Shown: one piece after another, positions 55,249-64,000 of the stretch | Numbering within the stretch: position 1 is the stretch's first letter | Layout: each line of letters starts with the position of its first letter | Made by a program: the position numbers and the translations under genes | The notes under the pieces: generated by a model | Seen by the model: only the letters and a program-made list of their open reading frames with translations | What the model was told of the DNA's origin: nothing | Databases searched by the model: none | DNA from: Pomphorhynchus laevis | Taxonomy: Eukaryota > Acanthocephala > Palaeacanthocephala > Echinorhynchida > Pomphorhynchidae | Assembly: GCA_012934845.2 (NCBI GenBank) | Contig: WNNJ02001187.1 | Coordinates: forward strand, 248,001 to 312,000 | DNA: 64,000 bases | Direction of reading: 5' to 3'

Positions 55249-58010
55249 ATGACAAATTCGAAAATGGAAGAGAGCGTGATTGCCTTTCCTCTATGGGGTT
55301 TCGATCATCCAGGAAATTCAGAGGAACTAATGATAAGAAAAATGAATTTATGGAAGTCATCGAATTGGCGAGAAATGGCAATTTCGGAAAGGCGATGCGC
55401 CGCCTTACGTCGAATAATACGTGCGAATTTTCATAATCTTTGCGCGGAAGACTGACAGAGCTACACTCCTTACATGATGTTCTCCAAAGTCCTGGACAAC
55501 CATCTTTGAGTACCCCCATGTCGGTTGACTCAGACATAGTTGAGGCCGCAGTATCATCATTCCCATCCTCCTCCTCTCCTGGCTGTTTAGGTTTGATGGC
55601 AGAACATATTCGAGATATGCTGTCGGTAGATCACGGGGTTTTGCTTCAACGCCTAACATCACTAGTCAACAACATGATCGCTGGTACTCTCCCGAACGAC
55701 CTCGTGCCCTTTGTCGCCGGTGCTAATCTCATGGCATTAAACAAACCAGATGGAGGGATCCGCCCCATTGCCATTGGGGAGACATTACGTCGTCTTTGCG
55801 CTAAGTGTATTTGCTCCAAACTTCGACAGCGATTTGCCGAATCCCTCCATCCGCACCAGCTCGGTGTAGCGACGATAAACGGAATGGAACAGATAGTACA
55901 TCAAGCACGTCGGCTAAAACAACTTCATGATCAAGATATCAATTGGGTTTGGGCTAAAATCGACTAGGCTAACGCTTTTAATACGCTGAACCGGAATTCC
56001 TTCGTCAACGCGATCAGTAAGAATTTTCCAGAAATTAGTCGATGGACATCATGGTGCTACGGCACTACCTCGAGCCTTCGGTTCGGTAGAATAAACCTCT
56101 TCAGTCTCGAAGAGGGGTACAACAAGGAGATCCTCTTGGTCCAGTTCTATTTTGCCTGGCGATTGATCCGATTGTGGTCCAGATATCGGAGATTGAAGGT
56201 ATCAGCTTAAATAGGTGGTACCTCGACGACGGAATAATCGGCGGTACTCCTGTTGCGGTGGGCGAGGCTCTGGCTCGTCTTGCTGCTAATTTTCCTGCGA
56301 TTGGACTGTCTATTAACTGGAAAAAGACCGAAGTAATTGGTAGGGCAGACAAGGTCGACTTGATAAAGAACAGATGCCCATGGATCACATTGGTCAACAC
56401 CACAAAAAACTTTACAATTCTTGGAAGTCCCATCGGGTCTAAGGAACATTGTTCGGGATACCTTGTCGATGTTGTTCTACCATCCCTGCGTCAAACTCTG
56501 GACTCGCTCGAAAATCTCCCTGACCCACAAGTTGCATTCATCCTGCTTCGTAGCTGCGCATACGCTCCACGGGTAAACCATTTAATGCGCACTATAGACC
56601 CCGTCTTCGCCAAAGAGTTTTTCCGTTTGTTCGACCGCTTGATATTGAAGTGTTTTAGCAATATCATTTCTATTCAACCCGATAAGTGGGCGTGGATGCA
56701 AGCTTGCTTACCGCTGAAGATGGAATGACTGGGCCTTCGAAGCTGCTTCCAACACTCTCAGGCAGCCTTCCTGTCCAGTGTAGACACTGTCGCTAGCCAA
56801 TTAAACCTTGACCCTATAACTTTCCCTGGGTACGAATTCGTTAAATCTATTTTTCTGCAACATGTAGGAAATTCGCAAACAAATCAACGAGGATTATCTT
56901 GTCACATTGACGAAGTGTCGCGCCGCAGGCTATTGGAGAATGCCGATCGCTTCAATACTGCCCGATTATTGGCAGTTTCATGCCCACACGCGTGTGCTTG
57001 GTTACAGGTCGTCCCTAGCAAAGCCACACATATGAACTTGGCACCAAATGAATTTGTGTACTACTACGTCTTTGGTTAGGGATGTCTCTCTGCAACAGTG
57101 ATTATCGATGCAGACGGTGCCTTAGGATGGCAGACAAATTCGGGTTCCACGCCTTAACATGTCAGTTTGGAGGCCATCCTGGAATTCGACATGATAGCTT
57201 GAGGGATACAGTCTTTCAAGCAGCGGTTTCTGCTGGATTGAGGGTGGCAAAGGAGGTACCCAACCTAGTTTGTGGTTTGCGGGTGAAACCGGCGGACATT
57301 CTATTTTATAAGGACCCTCCTTTAGCAGTAGATTTTGCCGTAACTAACCCACAACAAAATGCTTATATTTCCATGGCTTCTTAAATCCCTGGCTATGCCG
57401 CAAGCAAGTATGCCACCTGTGTCAAGGAAAGGAAATATAAACGCAAATTAGAGGAGAATGGATACAGTTTTACGGCAGCAGTTGTTGAAACTTACGGAGG
57501 ATGGAACCCACAAGGGGAAAAGCTAATTCGTTTCATTGCTCGTTCTATGTCATGTAGAAACGGTACCCCGTATTACAGCACAGCGGGTCAGTTATTTCAG
57601 CGCGTGTCCGTCGCACTGATGAGAGGAAATGCAAAAGCGATCCTCAAAAGTCTTGACGAGATAGGCCAACCCTTACTAGAGAAAAGTCTTGGATATTGTG
57701 ACGACCCATCTTCGCGACTTTTTCCTATGAGCAACATTGCAAATCCCGAGGCCCAGTCAGTTGAGGTAGTTCATGATACCAATATTCGGACAGCTTCCGT
57801 CGTCAAAGGCGACCATTCTGAGGTTGACATGCCTGTCCTGCAACTCATGTCTCCACGACGACCTTCGGCATATCACTCAACATCTAAACAATCATATAAT
57901 GCTTCTTTTTCACTTCAGCAATCACCAACAATTAAGGAGGGGTTGATATCGCATCAACCGAATATGATTAACATACCGATGGAACTGCAACATTATCCAG
58001 ATTACCACTT
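55249..58010 (+). mobile_element. RLE-type LINE, copy D, 5'-truncated
   Basis: Starts upstream of the RT (STPMSVDSDIVEAAVSSFP, about 55510), then KPDGGIRPIAIGETLRRL (about 55745), a decayed motif A-B region, RWYLDDGIIGGTPV (about 56213), the Cys/His segment CRRCLRMADKFGFHALTC (about 57110), the nuclease KPADILFYKDPPLAVDFAVT (about 57285-57345) and the C-terminal domain (RVSVALMRGNAKAILKSLDE, about 57600-57660). A linker of about 115 residues (57670-58010, Ser/Pro-rich) leads into ubiquilin sequence. A few breaks. By eye about 75 % like copy A in the nuclease. Confidence 0.85.
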
Positions 58011-59293
58011 TCACCATTTTCGTGCCTTCCATTTGGAAATTCAAATTTTACTGAAATACAACCAAATATTTTTGGCACTATTCAGACTAATCCACATGCA
58101 ATTCAAAATCTTCTAAGTAATAATTTGGCTCAAGCACTTATGAGTAATCCTGCATTGCTTAGTTCAATTAAGCTTAACAATCCACAAATGCAAAGAGTGA
58201 GGGAGCAGAACCACGAGGTTTCACAATTCGTAAGCAATCCGAATTTTATGCGTCAAACAATGGAAATGATTCGTAATCCTACAACTATACAAGAAATTGC
58301 GAGAAACCATGATAGAGCCCTGATTAACCTTGAGAGTTTACCGAGCGGATGTAATGTTCGACAGAGAAGTTATCGCGATTTTCAAGAACCAATGCTTAAT
58401 GTGGCACATGAGCAGTTTGGCGATAACCCTCTGAATACTAATTCTAGCTCATCTAGTACAGCTAACACTAGTCAAGTAGGAACTGAAAATACAAACCTCC
58501 TGCCAAACCCGGGCAGGAGTTTTGTATCATATGTATCTAATTCAAACCGTTTAGAGTCGCCTTTGCAATCTACGTCAAGTGAAAACATTAATCGGTATTC
58601 TACGATGAACCCTCAACAATTATTAGTAAGCGCTGCTGAAAATCCTCGCATGTTAATCGACATGGGCGGGCATCCAGTTTTAACCCAAACATGGATAATT
58701 CTATCCTCGATCCTGGTATTCTACCTAATCTGCTGCATACAGATGAATTTATACAGGACGAAATACAAAGAGAACAAGTACATCGTGTAATTCATAAGTT
58801 TATAAGTCAGTGGTCAATACCTGAAATTCGTGCTCTATGCACAATTACTCGAGCATTGAGGATGATTGTACAAATTCTACAGAACCTAATTCGTATTAAG
58901 GACATATCCCCACAAGTATATTCACAGTTGATATTTTCAAATATAGGCGGTCTATTCGATAATCAAATGAATAGTCAACCTACTTCATCTGATGTGGATT
59001 CTATTCGATCACCAAGCAATAGACAAACAGCTTATGCAACAACAGTATTTCAAAATTTACAGTATTCAAATCAAGATTATACTGCTTCGTTGTTTCAACC
59101 ATTAGATCGTCTTGGTCCCCAGCAACATCAGCCGACAGATCAACAACCAAACCAAACTCAAGAACATCTTTATGCATCCGAACTTGAACAAATGCAGACA
59201 GTGGGATTCCATAGCCGTGATACTAATCCTGAAGCGCTTGCTGCATCTATGGGGGACGCAAAAATGGCTGTAGAACGTAATGAAGACTTTTGA
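58011..59293 (+). pseudogene. Ubiquilin-like gene fragment (STI1 repeats to UBA), intronless
   Basis: From about 58050 it follows ubiquilin: an STI1-type stretch (AQALMSNPALL), TMEMIRNPTTIQEIARNHDR-ALINLESLPSG and FQEPMLNVAHEQFGDNP (the signature block of ubiquilins), a Ser-rich spacer, a second STI1-like region, and a C-terminal UBA domain (LEQMQTVGFHSRDTNPEAL ... AVERNEDF), ending at TGA 59291-59293. The N-terminal ubiquitin-like domain is absent. One frame change lies near 58685 and another separates it from LINE D. It has no introns, even where the 40048 copy has a splice acceptor, so a spliced transcript was probably copied. Ubiquilins shuttle clients to the proteasome. Confidence 0.8.
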
Positions 59294-59800
59294 CTTTTAT
59301 TTGAATTACAAATGTTAATCTGTTTTGTAGAACACTGTCATTTTAAAACTATTATAAAATATTTCAAATTTCAAAGCGCATTAGGTTTTTATTAATTACA
59401 TTTTTATCGGTTATTATTTTTGTTTTAAAGTCCGTCACAAATGAAAATTGCACAATGGATACAAGTAATAGATTTTTGAAAATAATTTCAGAAGATGTTT
59501 TCAGAATAGAGCATTGTATACCTTTCATGGCAAGTAAGTGCGCATTTATGTAATACAGCATTTTGTAAAATGACTAGTGAAACCAGTTATGTCTACATTG
59601 TTTAAATTAAATATTAAATTTTGTAAAGTTTGAACTTTCGAAGAAATTAATAACATTTTATTGCCATTAAAAATATTTTATTGTAATTTAATTTTAGATT
59701 AAAATCAAATAGTCAAAGTAAGTTTTTTGTATATTGGGAGAATAATTTACCGTTAATTTATTATTAAAATAATCATGTGTGTAAAATTCGTGTGTGTAAA
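59294..59800. other. AT-rich spacer
   Basis: Nothing recognisable; an ordinary AT-rich 3' flank of the ubiquilin-like fragment. Confidence 0.5.
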
Positions 59801-59938
59801 CTGGGCAATATGTTGGTGTTGGCAACAGATGATCGAAGAGCTGTCAATTTCCTCTTGCAGCGTTTAAGCTGTGCAGTGCAGCGGGGAAATGCAGCGTGCC
59901 TGTTAGAGGTCGCTCGAGACGGAAACCTCCTAACTTAA
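59801..59938 (+). mobile_element. RLE-type LINE 3' coding stub (copy F)
   Basis: Encodes ATDDRRAVNFLLQRLSCAVQ followed by RGNAACLLEV and a TAA at 59936-59938. This matches the end of copy C (RLSASIQRGNAACILE). It is the very tail of a C-type element, 5'-truncated, with no module after it. From 59939 to 60300 nothing else is seen. Confidence 0.7.
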
Positions 59939-60304
59939 CGATACTGAAATATCACAAACATTACAATTTTTTGGGAGAATAATTGTTAAATTTAAATGAT
60001 ATTACTTGATAAAACGTCAATATAAGGAATGTGAAATTAAAAATGTTGAGCTATTTTACTATAGATGGTTTGTTTACATAAATTATAGTTATACTCATTG
60101 ATTATTTTTACAATATTCACAATTTTTTGAAAACCATGGCACCTTTCCTAAGATAATGTTTATCCATATAGATTTTTTAAAACGAAGAAAATATTCATTA
60201 TAAACTTGAATTTCGTCTATATTTGTATTTAAAGAAAAATAATAAAAAACTTAGAATATTATCATAAGTTAAGAATTAGTAAAGCTGGATCAAATATAAA
60301 ACTT

Positions 60305-60345
60305 TATTTGATATTTCACTAACCTTTGTTAGCATCTTCAGATAC
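60305..60345 (-). repeat. Hammerhead-like relic
   Basis: Minus strand: CTGAAGA, stem GCTAAC/GTTAGT with loop AAAG, then GAAA. It is the same family as the motif at 54995-55027. The surroundings (59939-60980) contain no gene. Confidence 0.5.
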
Positions 60346-60982
60346 TAACAAAAACTGTTCATTTGACAAGGATAAAATAACGGAAAAAATGTTTATCTTT
60401 GAACGCAAACTACTGGTCATTATCATTTAGTTTATAATGATCATTTAATTGATAACAACTTTTCATTTTTGGTACAGATTTTTTGGTAAATGCACGTGTT
60501 TGATTTTTGAAACAGCGAAAATTGACCAACATGTCAAATAATTGTATCTACCCGTCTAATTCTATTATACACAATTGCATAAAATTCCTTCAAATTTGAT
60601 TCATAAGAACAAAAGTTAATATCAAGAATACAATGATCATGACTATGCTTATGGTGTTAAAACATCATAAACATAACGAAATTATAAATCAGTCAATTTA
60701 AACCTTCGATAAAACGAGGATATGTCTGATGTCAAGAAACCTTTGATTATTCGGATGACATTTGATTATATGAAGTAAGAACGTAGCTTTATATGTCAGA
60801 TTCTAATACAAAGTCGGACTGATCCGTACATATTATTAGAATAATATTAGCATTTTTATGTCAAAAATATGTAGCTTGCCGACATTTGGTCGTTGTATAT
60901 TAGATTTTACTTATTGACTTACAAATAAATGAACTTTGGTTTTTTTTTCGTTTAAACTTGCAAGCATTGATTTGTGCTAGTT

Positions 60983-61123
60983 ATGAAAAAGATTAGAAAA
61001 ATACACACATATGAAGAGGAATTGACACGGCTTCGGTCAACGATTGGTATACAATTGGCTCGCTCAATTTCTTTATGCGTTCTGGGTGCCGTTCTGCTCG
61101 CAATTGCCCTGCGCACTAAATGA
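60983..61123 (+). CDS. Possible last exon of a tail-anchored protein
   Basis: Forty-six codons preceded by a good acceptor (TTTGTGCTAG, ending 60980). A basic start (MKKIRKIHTY) and a helix (EEELTRLRSTIGIQLARS) lead to a hydrophobic segment (ISLCVLGAVLLAIALRTK) and TGA. The composition is GC-richer than its surroundings and codon-like. A single C-terminal membrane helix suggests a tail-anchored or small membrane protein. Family not recognised; no other exon identified. Confidence 0.4.
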   Translation: MKKIRKIHTYEEELTRLRSTIGIQLARSISLCVLGAVLLAIALRTK

Positions 61124-61545
61124 AAAAAGTACAATATTTTTTTAATAATTTGACGCATCACGGTTTTGTGTTTGTTTGTACATTTTGAAGTTCTTATAAA
61201 AAAATATTTAAAATACATTTATTGTCCAATTATAGTATTTTATATTCAATAACTGTCAGATCATCTGCTGAGTTAGTTATTATATATATTGCCAAAGCTT
61301 TCGTCGCGTTACGGCTTCGTCAGTGGCTCATTGAAATTAGCTTGAACACTTATAACTTTTATTGAAAAGTTATAAAAGTTTGTTAAAAGTTATACAAGGT
61401 TGTAATACTAAAACGTTTTAAAAAGAAAAGCATGAAGAAAAAGAAAATATAGAAAACAAAGTCTGTTTAGTCGTTAATGGAGTTATTAAATACGTAGACT
61501 CAGTTATCTGATTTGATTCATTGTGTAACAACTTTAAATTTACAG
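61124..61545. other. Noncoding stretch with Penelope/Naiad relics
   Basis: A minus-strand hammerhead-like core lies near 61330-61290 (CTGACGA ... GAAAGC). A Naiad terminus (GTAGACTCAGTTATCTGATT) is at about 61494-61513. Otherwise AT-rich. Confidence 0.5.
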
Positions 61546-61612
61546 GGATCTGATCTCTCCAGCAAATCCAACACGCCGCTCTCCGACTAAACCACCCGGG
61601 GTCTCTCACTCC
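61546..61612 (-). repeat. Possible tRNA-derived SINE head
   Basis: The minus strand reads GGTGGTTTAGTCGGAGAGCG, close to a tRNA box A, and about 30 nt later GATCAGATCCC, a degraded box B. No full cloverleaf forms. A C9-10 run lies at 61608-61618. From 61619 to 62200 no gene is seen. Confidence 0.3.
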
Positions 61613-62207
61613 CCCCCCCGAAGAATCCAATTGAGGCGAACTATGCTCGGTAATCCGAGATGAGGGGCTTGAGAAATCTGTCTTTAATCTGGGATACGTC
61701 CTTTTAAAGAAGACTGAAGTGTGCTTCCAATCTTGTAGAATTCAGAAATAAGAGTATTTAGAATTTTTAAATACTTCGTAATTTAGAAATCACAATTTCA
61801 AAATGACGAAGGTTTAAATAAACCAGAATCAATAATCTGTATACCCTTAATCATCAATCAATTTGATATTTGTATAATATCAATCATATTTGTATAATTT
61901 GTACAAATTATACATTCCATTCTATTTATTGAAATCTATTTCGTTGTGTATTATTTAATAGATCCAAGTTTTAGTAACTCTGTTCAGAACTAATCTGGTA
62001 CAAAAATTGTCCTTTAACAAAATAACAATCGATCGCTATATATTTTTAACATTAAAAACTACGTAATCAGTAAAATGAATGTTTCAGCAATATCGTTGAT
62101 CAATAATTATTATGCAAATATATAATATTTGCATATTAATGTTATATTAATATAATAATATTATATTATGTAAATATATATATGAAGCAACACCATTTAG
62201 TATATAT

Positions 62208-62981
62208 AGATACTGTAAAAGTATCTTATTAACACCAATCAACAAAAAGTTTTAATATTCGAACATTTCGGTTCTTAAACCTTCATCAGCATCTAATAAG
62301 AAAAAAAATCAACAAATCAGTCAAGTTGCACATCAAAGAAATCAAAAACAAAAAAAATTGTTCACGTTATAGCAGTCCATCGAAATATATTATCATTATT
62401 TAGTCCTGGTTCAATGTCTGTGCTTAGTATCCCAATATATTGCATTTCTTTTTTAAATCTAGTTTATTCCTCATTTGCCGAGGAAATTACAATATAATCA
62501 AATGTATCTGTATCTCCATGCGTTAGTGCATGTTTTACAGCGGAATCAGCCTCTATTTTCTTTTTGATATGACATCGTCGGTTCGTGAGTCTGTCTCTTA
62601 AACCTCTTCCTGTTTGGCCTACATATTGGCTCGGACATTTCCTGCATTGTGTTAAGTATATTGCTCCTGGAGTTGTACAATCATTATTGCCATATATATG
62701 GTATTTTAGATTTAAACGAGGAATAAACTAGATTTAAAAAAGAAATGCAATATATTGGGATACTAAGCACATACATTGAACCAAGACTAAATAATGATAA
62801 TATATTTCGATGGACTGCTATAACGTGAACAATTTTTTTGTTTTTGATTTCTTTGATGTGCAACTTGACTGATTTGTTGATTTTTTTCTTTTTAGATGCT
62901 GATGAAGGTTTAAGAACCGAAATGTTCGAATATTAAAACTTTTTGTTGATTGGTGTTAATAAGATACTTTTACAATATCTA
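62208..62981. mobile_element. Penelope-like fragment: GIY-YIG between inverted hammerhead-bearing arms
   Basis: Arms of about 265 bp (62208-62474 and 62718-62981) are inverted copies. Each holds a hammerhead core CTGATGA, stem GGTT/AACC with loop TAAG, GAAA (left on minus, 62289-62266; right on plus, 62899-62922). The spacer encodes, on the minus strand, a GIY-YIG nuclease. Inverted flanking copies of the terminal repeat are a known trait of Penelope-like elements. 5'-truncated; the RT is absent. Confidence 0.75.
62480..62700 (-). pseudogene. GIY-YIG endonuclease fragment of a Penelope-like element
   Basis: Minus strand: CTTPGAIYLTQC, then SQYVGQTGRGLRDRLTNR and later VKHALTHGDTDTFDY. The AIYLTQC...QYVGQT pair is the GIY-YIG motif, followed by the catalytic-Arg helix. 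It differs strongly from the Naiad nuclease in this window and represents a second Penelope-like family. Fossil fragment. Confidence 0.8.
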
Positions 62982-63027
62982 AATGAACGGTCCTACGAGG
63001 ATCACACCCGAAAGTCCCATGCTAGAT

Positions 63028-63030
<3 letters not shown>

Positions 63031-63120
<90 letters not shown>
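63031..63120. repeat. (AT)n microsatellite
   Basis: About 90 bp of AT dinucleotides, preceded by AACATATAT. From 63121 to 63544 only AT-rich sequence is seen. Confidence 0.95.
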
Positions 63121-63122
<2 letters not shown>

Positions 63123-63544
63123 TCAGCACATCCGTGCACTACTATTATATATATATCCTTTTCGGGAATTGTAGAATTGATGTATTAGTTCTAAATTAAA
63201 AGATCAACTTTAAAAAACTCATTCTTTAAAATTTTGAAGCAGCTTAAATGAGTTAAATTTTAATTTAGCGCCTCAATTGAAAAAATGCAAGCTTAAAATT
63301 TAATATTATGTTAATATTTAAAATAATATCAGTGGTTAAAACTTAGTTAGCAATGTAATTTCATTGTATTCAATAAAATTACATAGTTGATGTGTACTCC
63401 TATAAAATTAGTCACGAAAAAAAAATCAGTTTGTGTTAGCGATATAAACATTAAAATGTGATATATTCAACCAAATATTTATTAAGGTAAAATTTGTAAA
63501 TTTTTAAATGAAATCAATCAATTTTATCTTTATATGTAATTTAG

Positions 63545-63849
63545 CTACACTTGACGATAAATTGACATTTCTGGAAGTATCAATTCAGTCACGAGGATTT
63601 CCTATATGCTCATTATATCGATCGCTTTTAGGATTAGATAATAAGATAATGTCCTCAAATTATTGCAATGCCAATGTGTCCTCATTTATGCTTGGAAAAC
63701 TTCAGTATTGCGAAGACGTTCAAAATTTGATTGAAAAATGCAAATCGTCAAATAGTGATGCTCCACAGATTTGTCACTATCTTAGTAAAAAGTTCATAAA
63801 TTCAACTGGTGATATACTAAGGATATTAATTCCGTTATTGCAGGAGTGA
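63545..63849 (+). CDS. Possible last exon of an unrecognised host gene
   Basis: An acceptor (TATGTAATTTAG, ending 63544) opens a 101-codon frame ending at TGA 63847-63849. It reads TLDDKLTFLEVSIQSRGFPI, LYRSLLGLDNKIMSS, LGKLQYCEDVQNLIEKC and KSSNSDAPQICHYLSKKF. Composition is balanced, soluble and helix-rich, unlike transposon ORFs here. I do not recognise the family. Upstream exons are not identified. Confidence 0.45.
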
Positions 63850-63917
63850 ACAGACCTCACTGATCATGCAATTTGACTATTAATATACCAATATTTTTAC
63901 TAACATTTTTTATGTAA

Positions 63918-64000
63918 ATCGCAATATTATAGATCGCAATATTGTAGTTCGCAATATTGTAAATCGCAATATTGTAGATCGCAATATGGTAGATTACAAT
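63918..64000. repeat. 15-bp tandem repeat running off the window
   Basis: Five and a half units of ATCGCAATATTGTAG with few changes, cut by the window end. Confidence 0.9.

Overview
The window is AT-rich nuclear DNA of an invertebrate animal. The evidence is spliceosomal GT-AG introns, an SR splicing factor with an RS domain built from tiny exons, a eukaryotic tRNA-Pro, Penelope-like elements of the Naiad type (GIY-YIG in front of the reverse transcriptase), CR1/L2-, RTE- and R2/NeSL-like LINEs, and hammerhead-ribozyme repeats. I cannot name the species or phylum. Host genes are sparse and most of the sequence is layered retroelement debris.

Layout. 1-9.8 kb: CR1/L2-like LINEs. One element on the minus strand (1173-2930 plus 7379-9304) is split by a nearly whole plus-strand relative (2931-7378). 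Both start with short tandem 5' repeats sharing a core. 10.4-14.1 kb: a five-exon SR-protein gene whose first intron holds Naiad 3' relics. 15.1-19.9 kb: Naiad copies, one nearly complete. 19.9-21.7 kb: an internally deleted LINE. 22.1-22.6 kb: a small host gene of the C18orf21/Rpp21 zinc-ribbon type. 23.2-25.2 kb: a Naiad copy interrupted by a LINE tail. 25.2-26.2 kb: a tandem 463-bp repeat carrying hammerhead ribozymes. 26.2-28.0 kb: a decayed LINE. 28.1-28.9 kb: a second, unrelated hammerhead repeat with a 293-bp period. 28.9-30.5 kb: Penelope/hammerhead relics, (TA)n tracts, one well-formed hammerhead and a perfect 100-bp inverted repeat. 30.7-32.8 kb: an RTE-like LINE. 32.9-35.2 kb: another Naiad. 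35.3-40.4 kb: an R2/NeSL-like LINE with a restriction-like endonuclease (RLE), followed by PDI-like and ubiquilin-like sequence. 40.5-46 kb: Naiad pieces, a foldback element with a fourth hammerhead and a possible host exon. 46.5 kb: tRNA-Pro. 47-50.1, 51.2-53.2 and 55.2-59.3 kb: three more RLE LINEs, two of them followed on the same strand by host-like protein modules (OTU protease, ubiquilin). 59.8-64 kb: a LINE tail, a Penelope GIY-YIG fragment between inverted hammerhead-bearing arms, and two possible host exons.

How things fit together. The strongest candidates for something undescribed are: (1) RLE LINEs whose conserved C-terminal domain is followed, in three of the four substantial copies, by a different host-like protein-quality-control module (PDI, ubiquilin, OTU), in one copy within a single open frame; (2) several unrelated hammerhead-bearing repeat families (retrozyme-like) lying among Penelope-like elements that could supply reverse transcriptase; (3) a recurrent structured, pseudoknot-compatible RNA motif in the Naiad 3' UTR with compensatory changes between copies. 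All copy relationships and homologies were judged by eye; no database search was possible.
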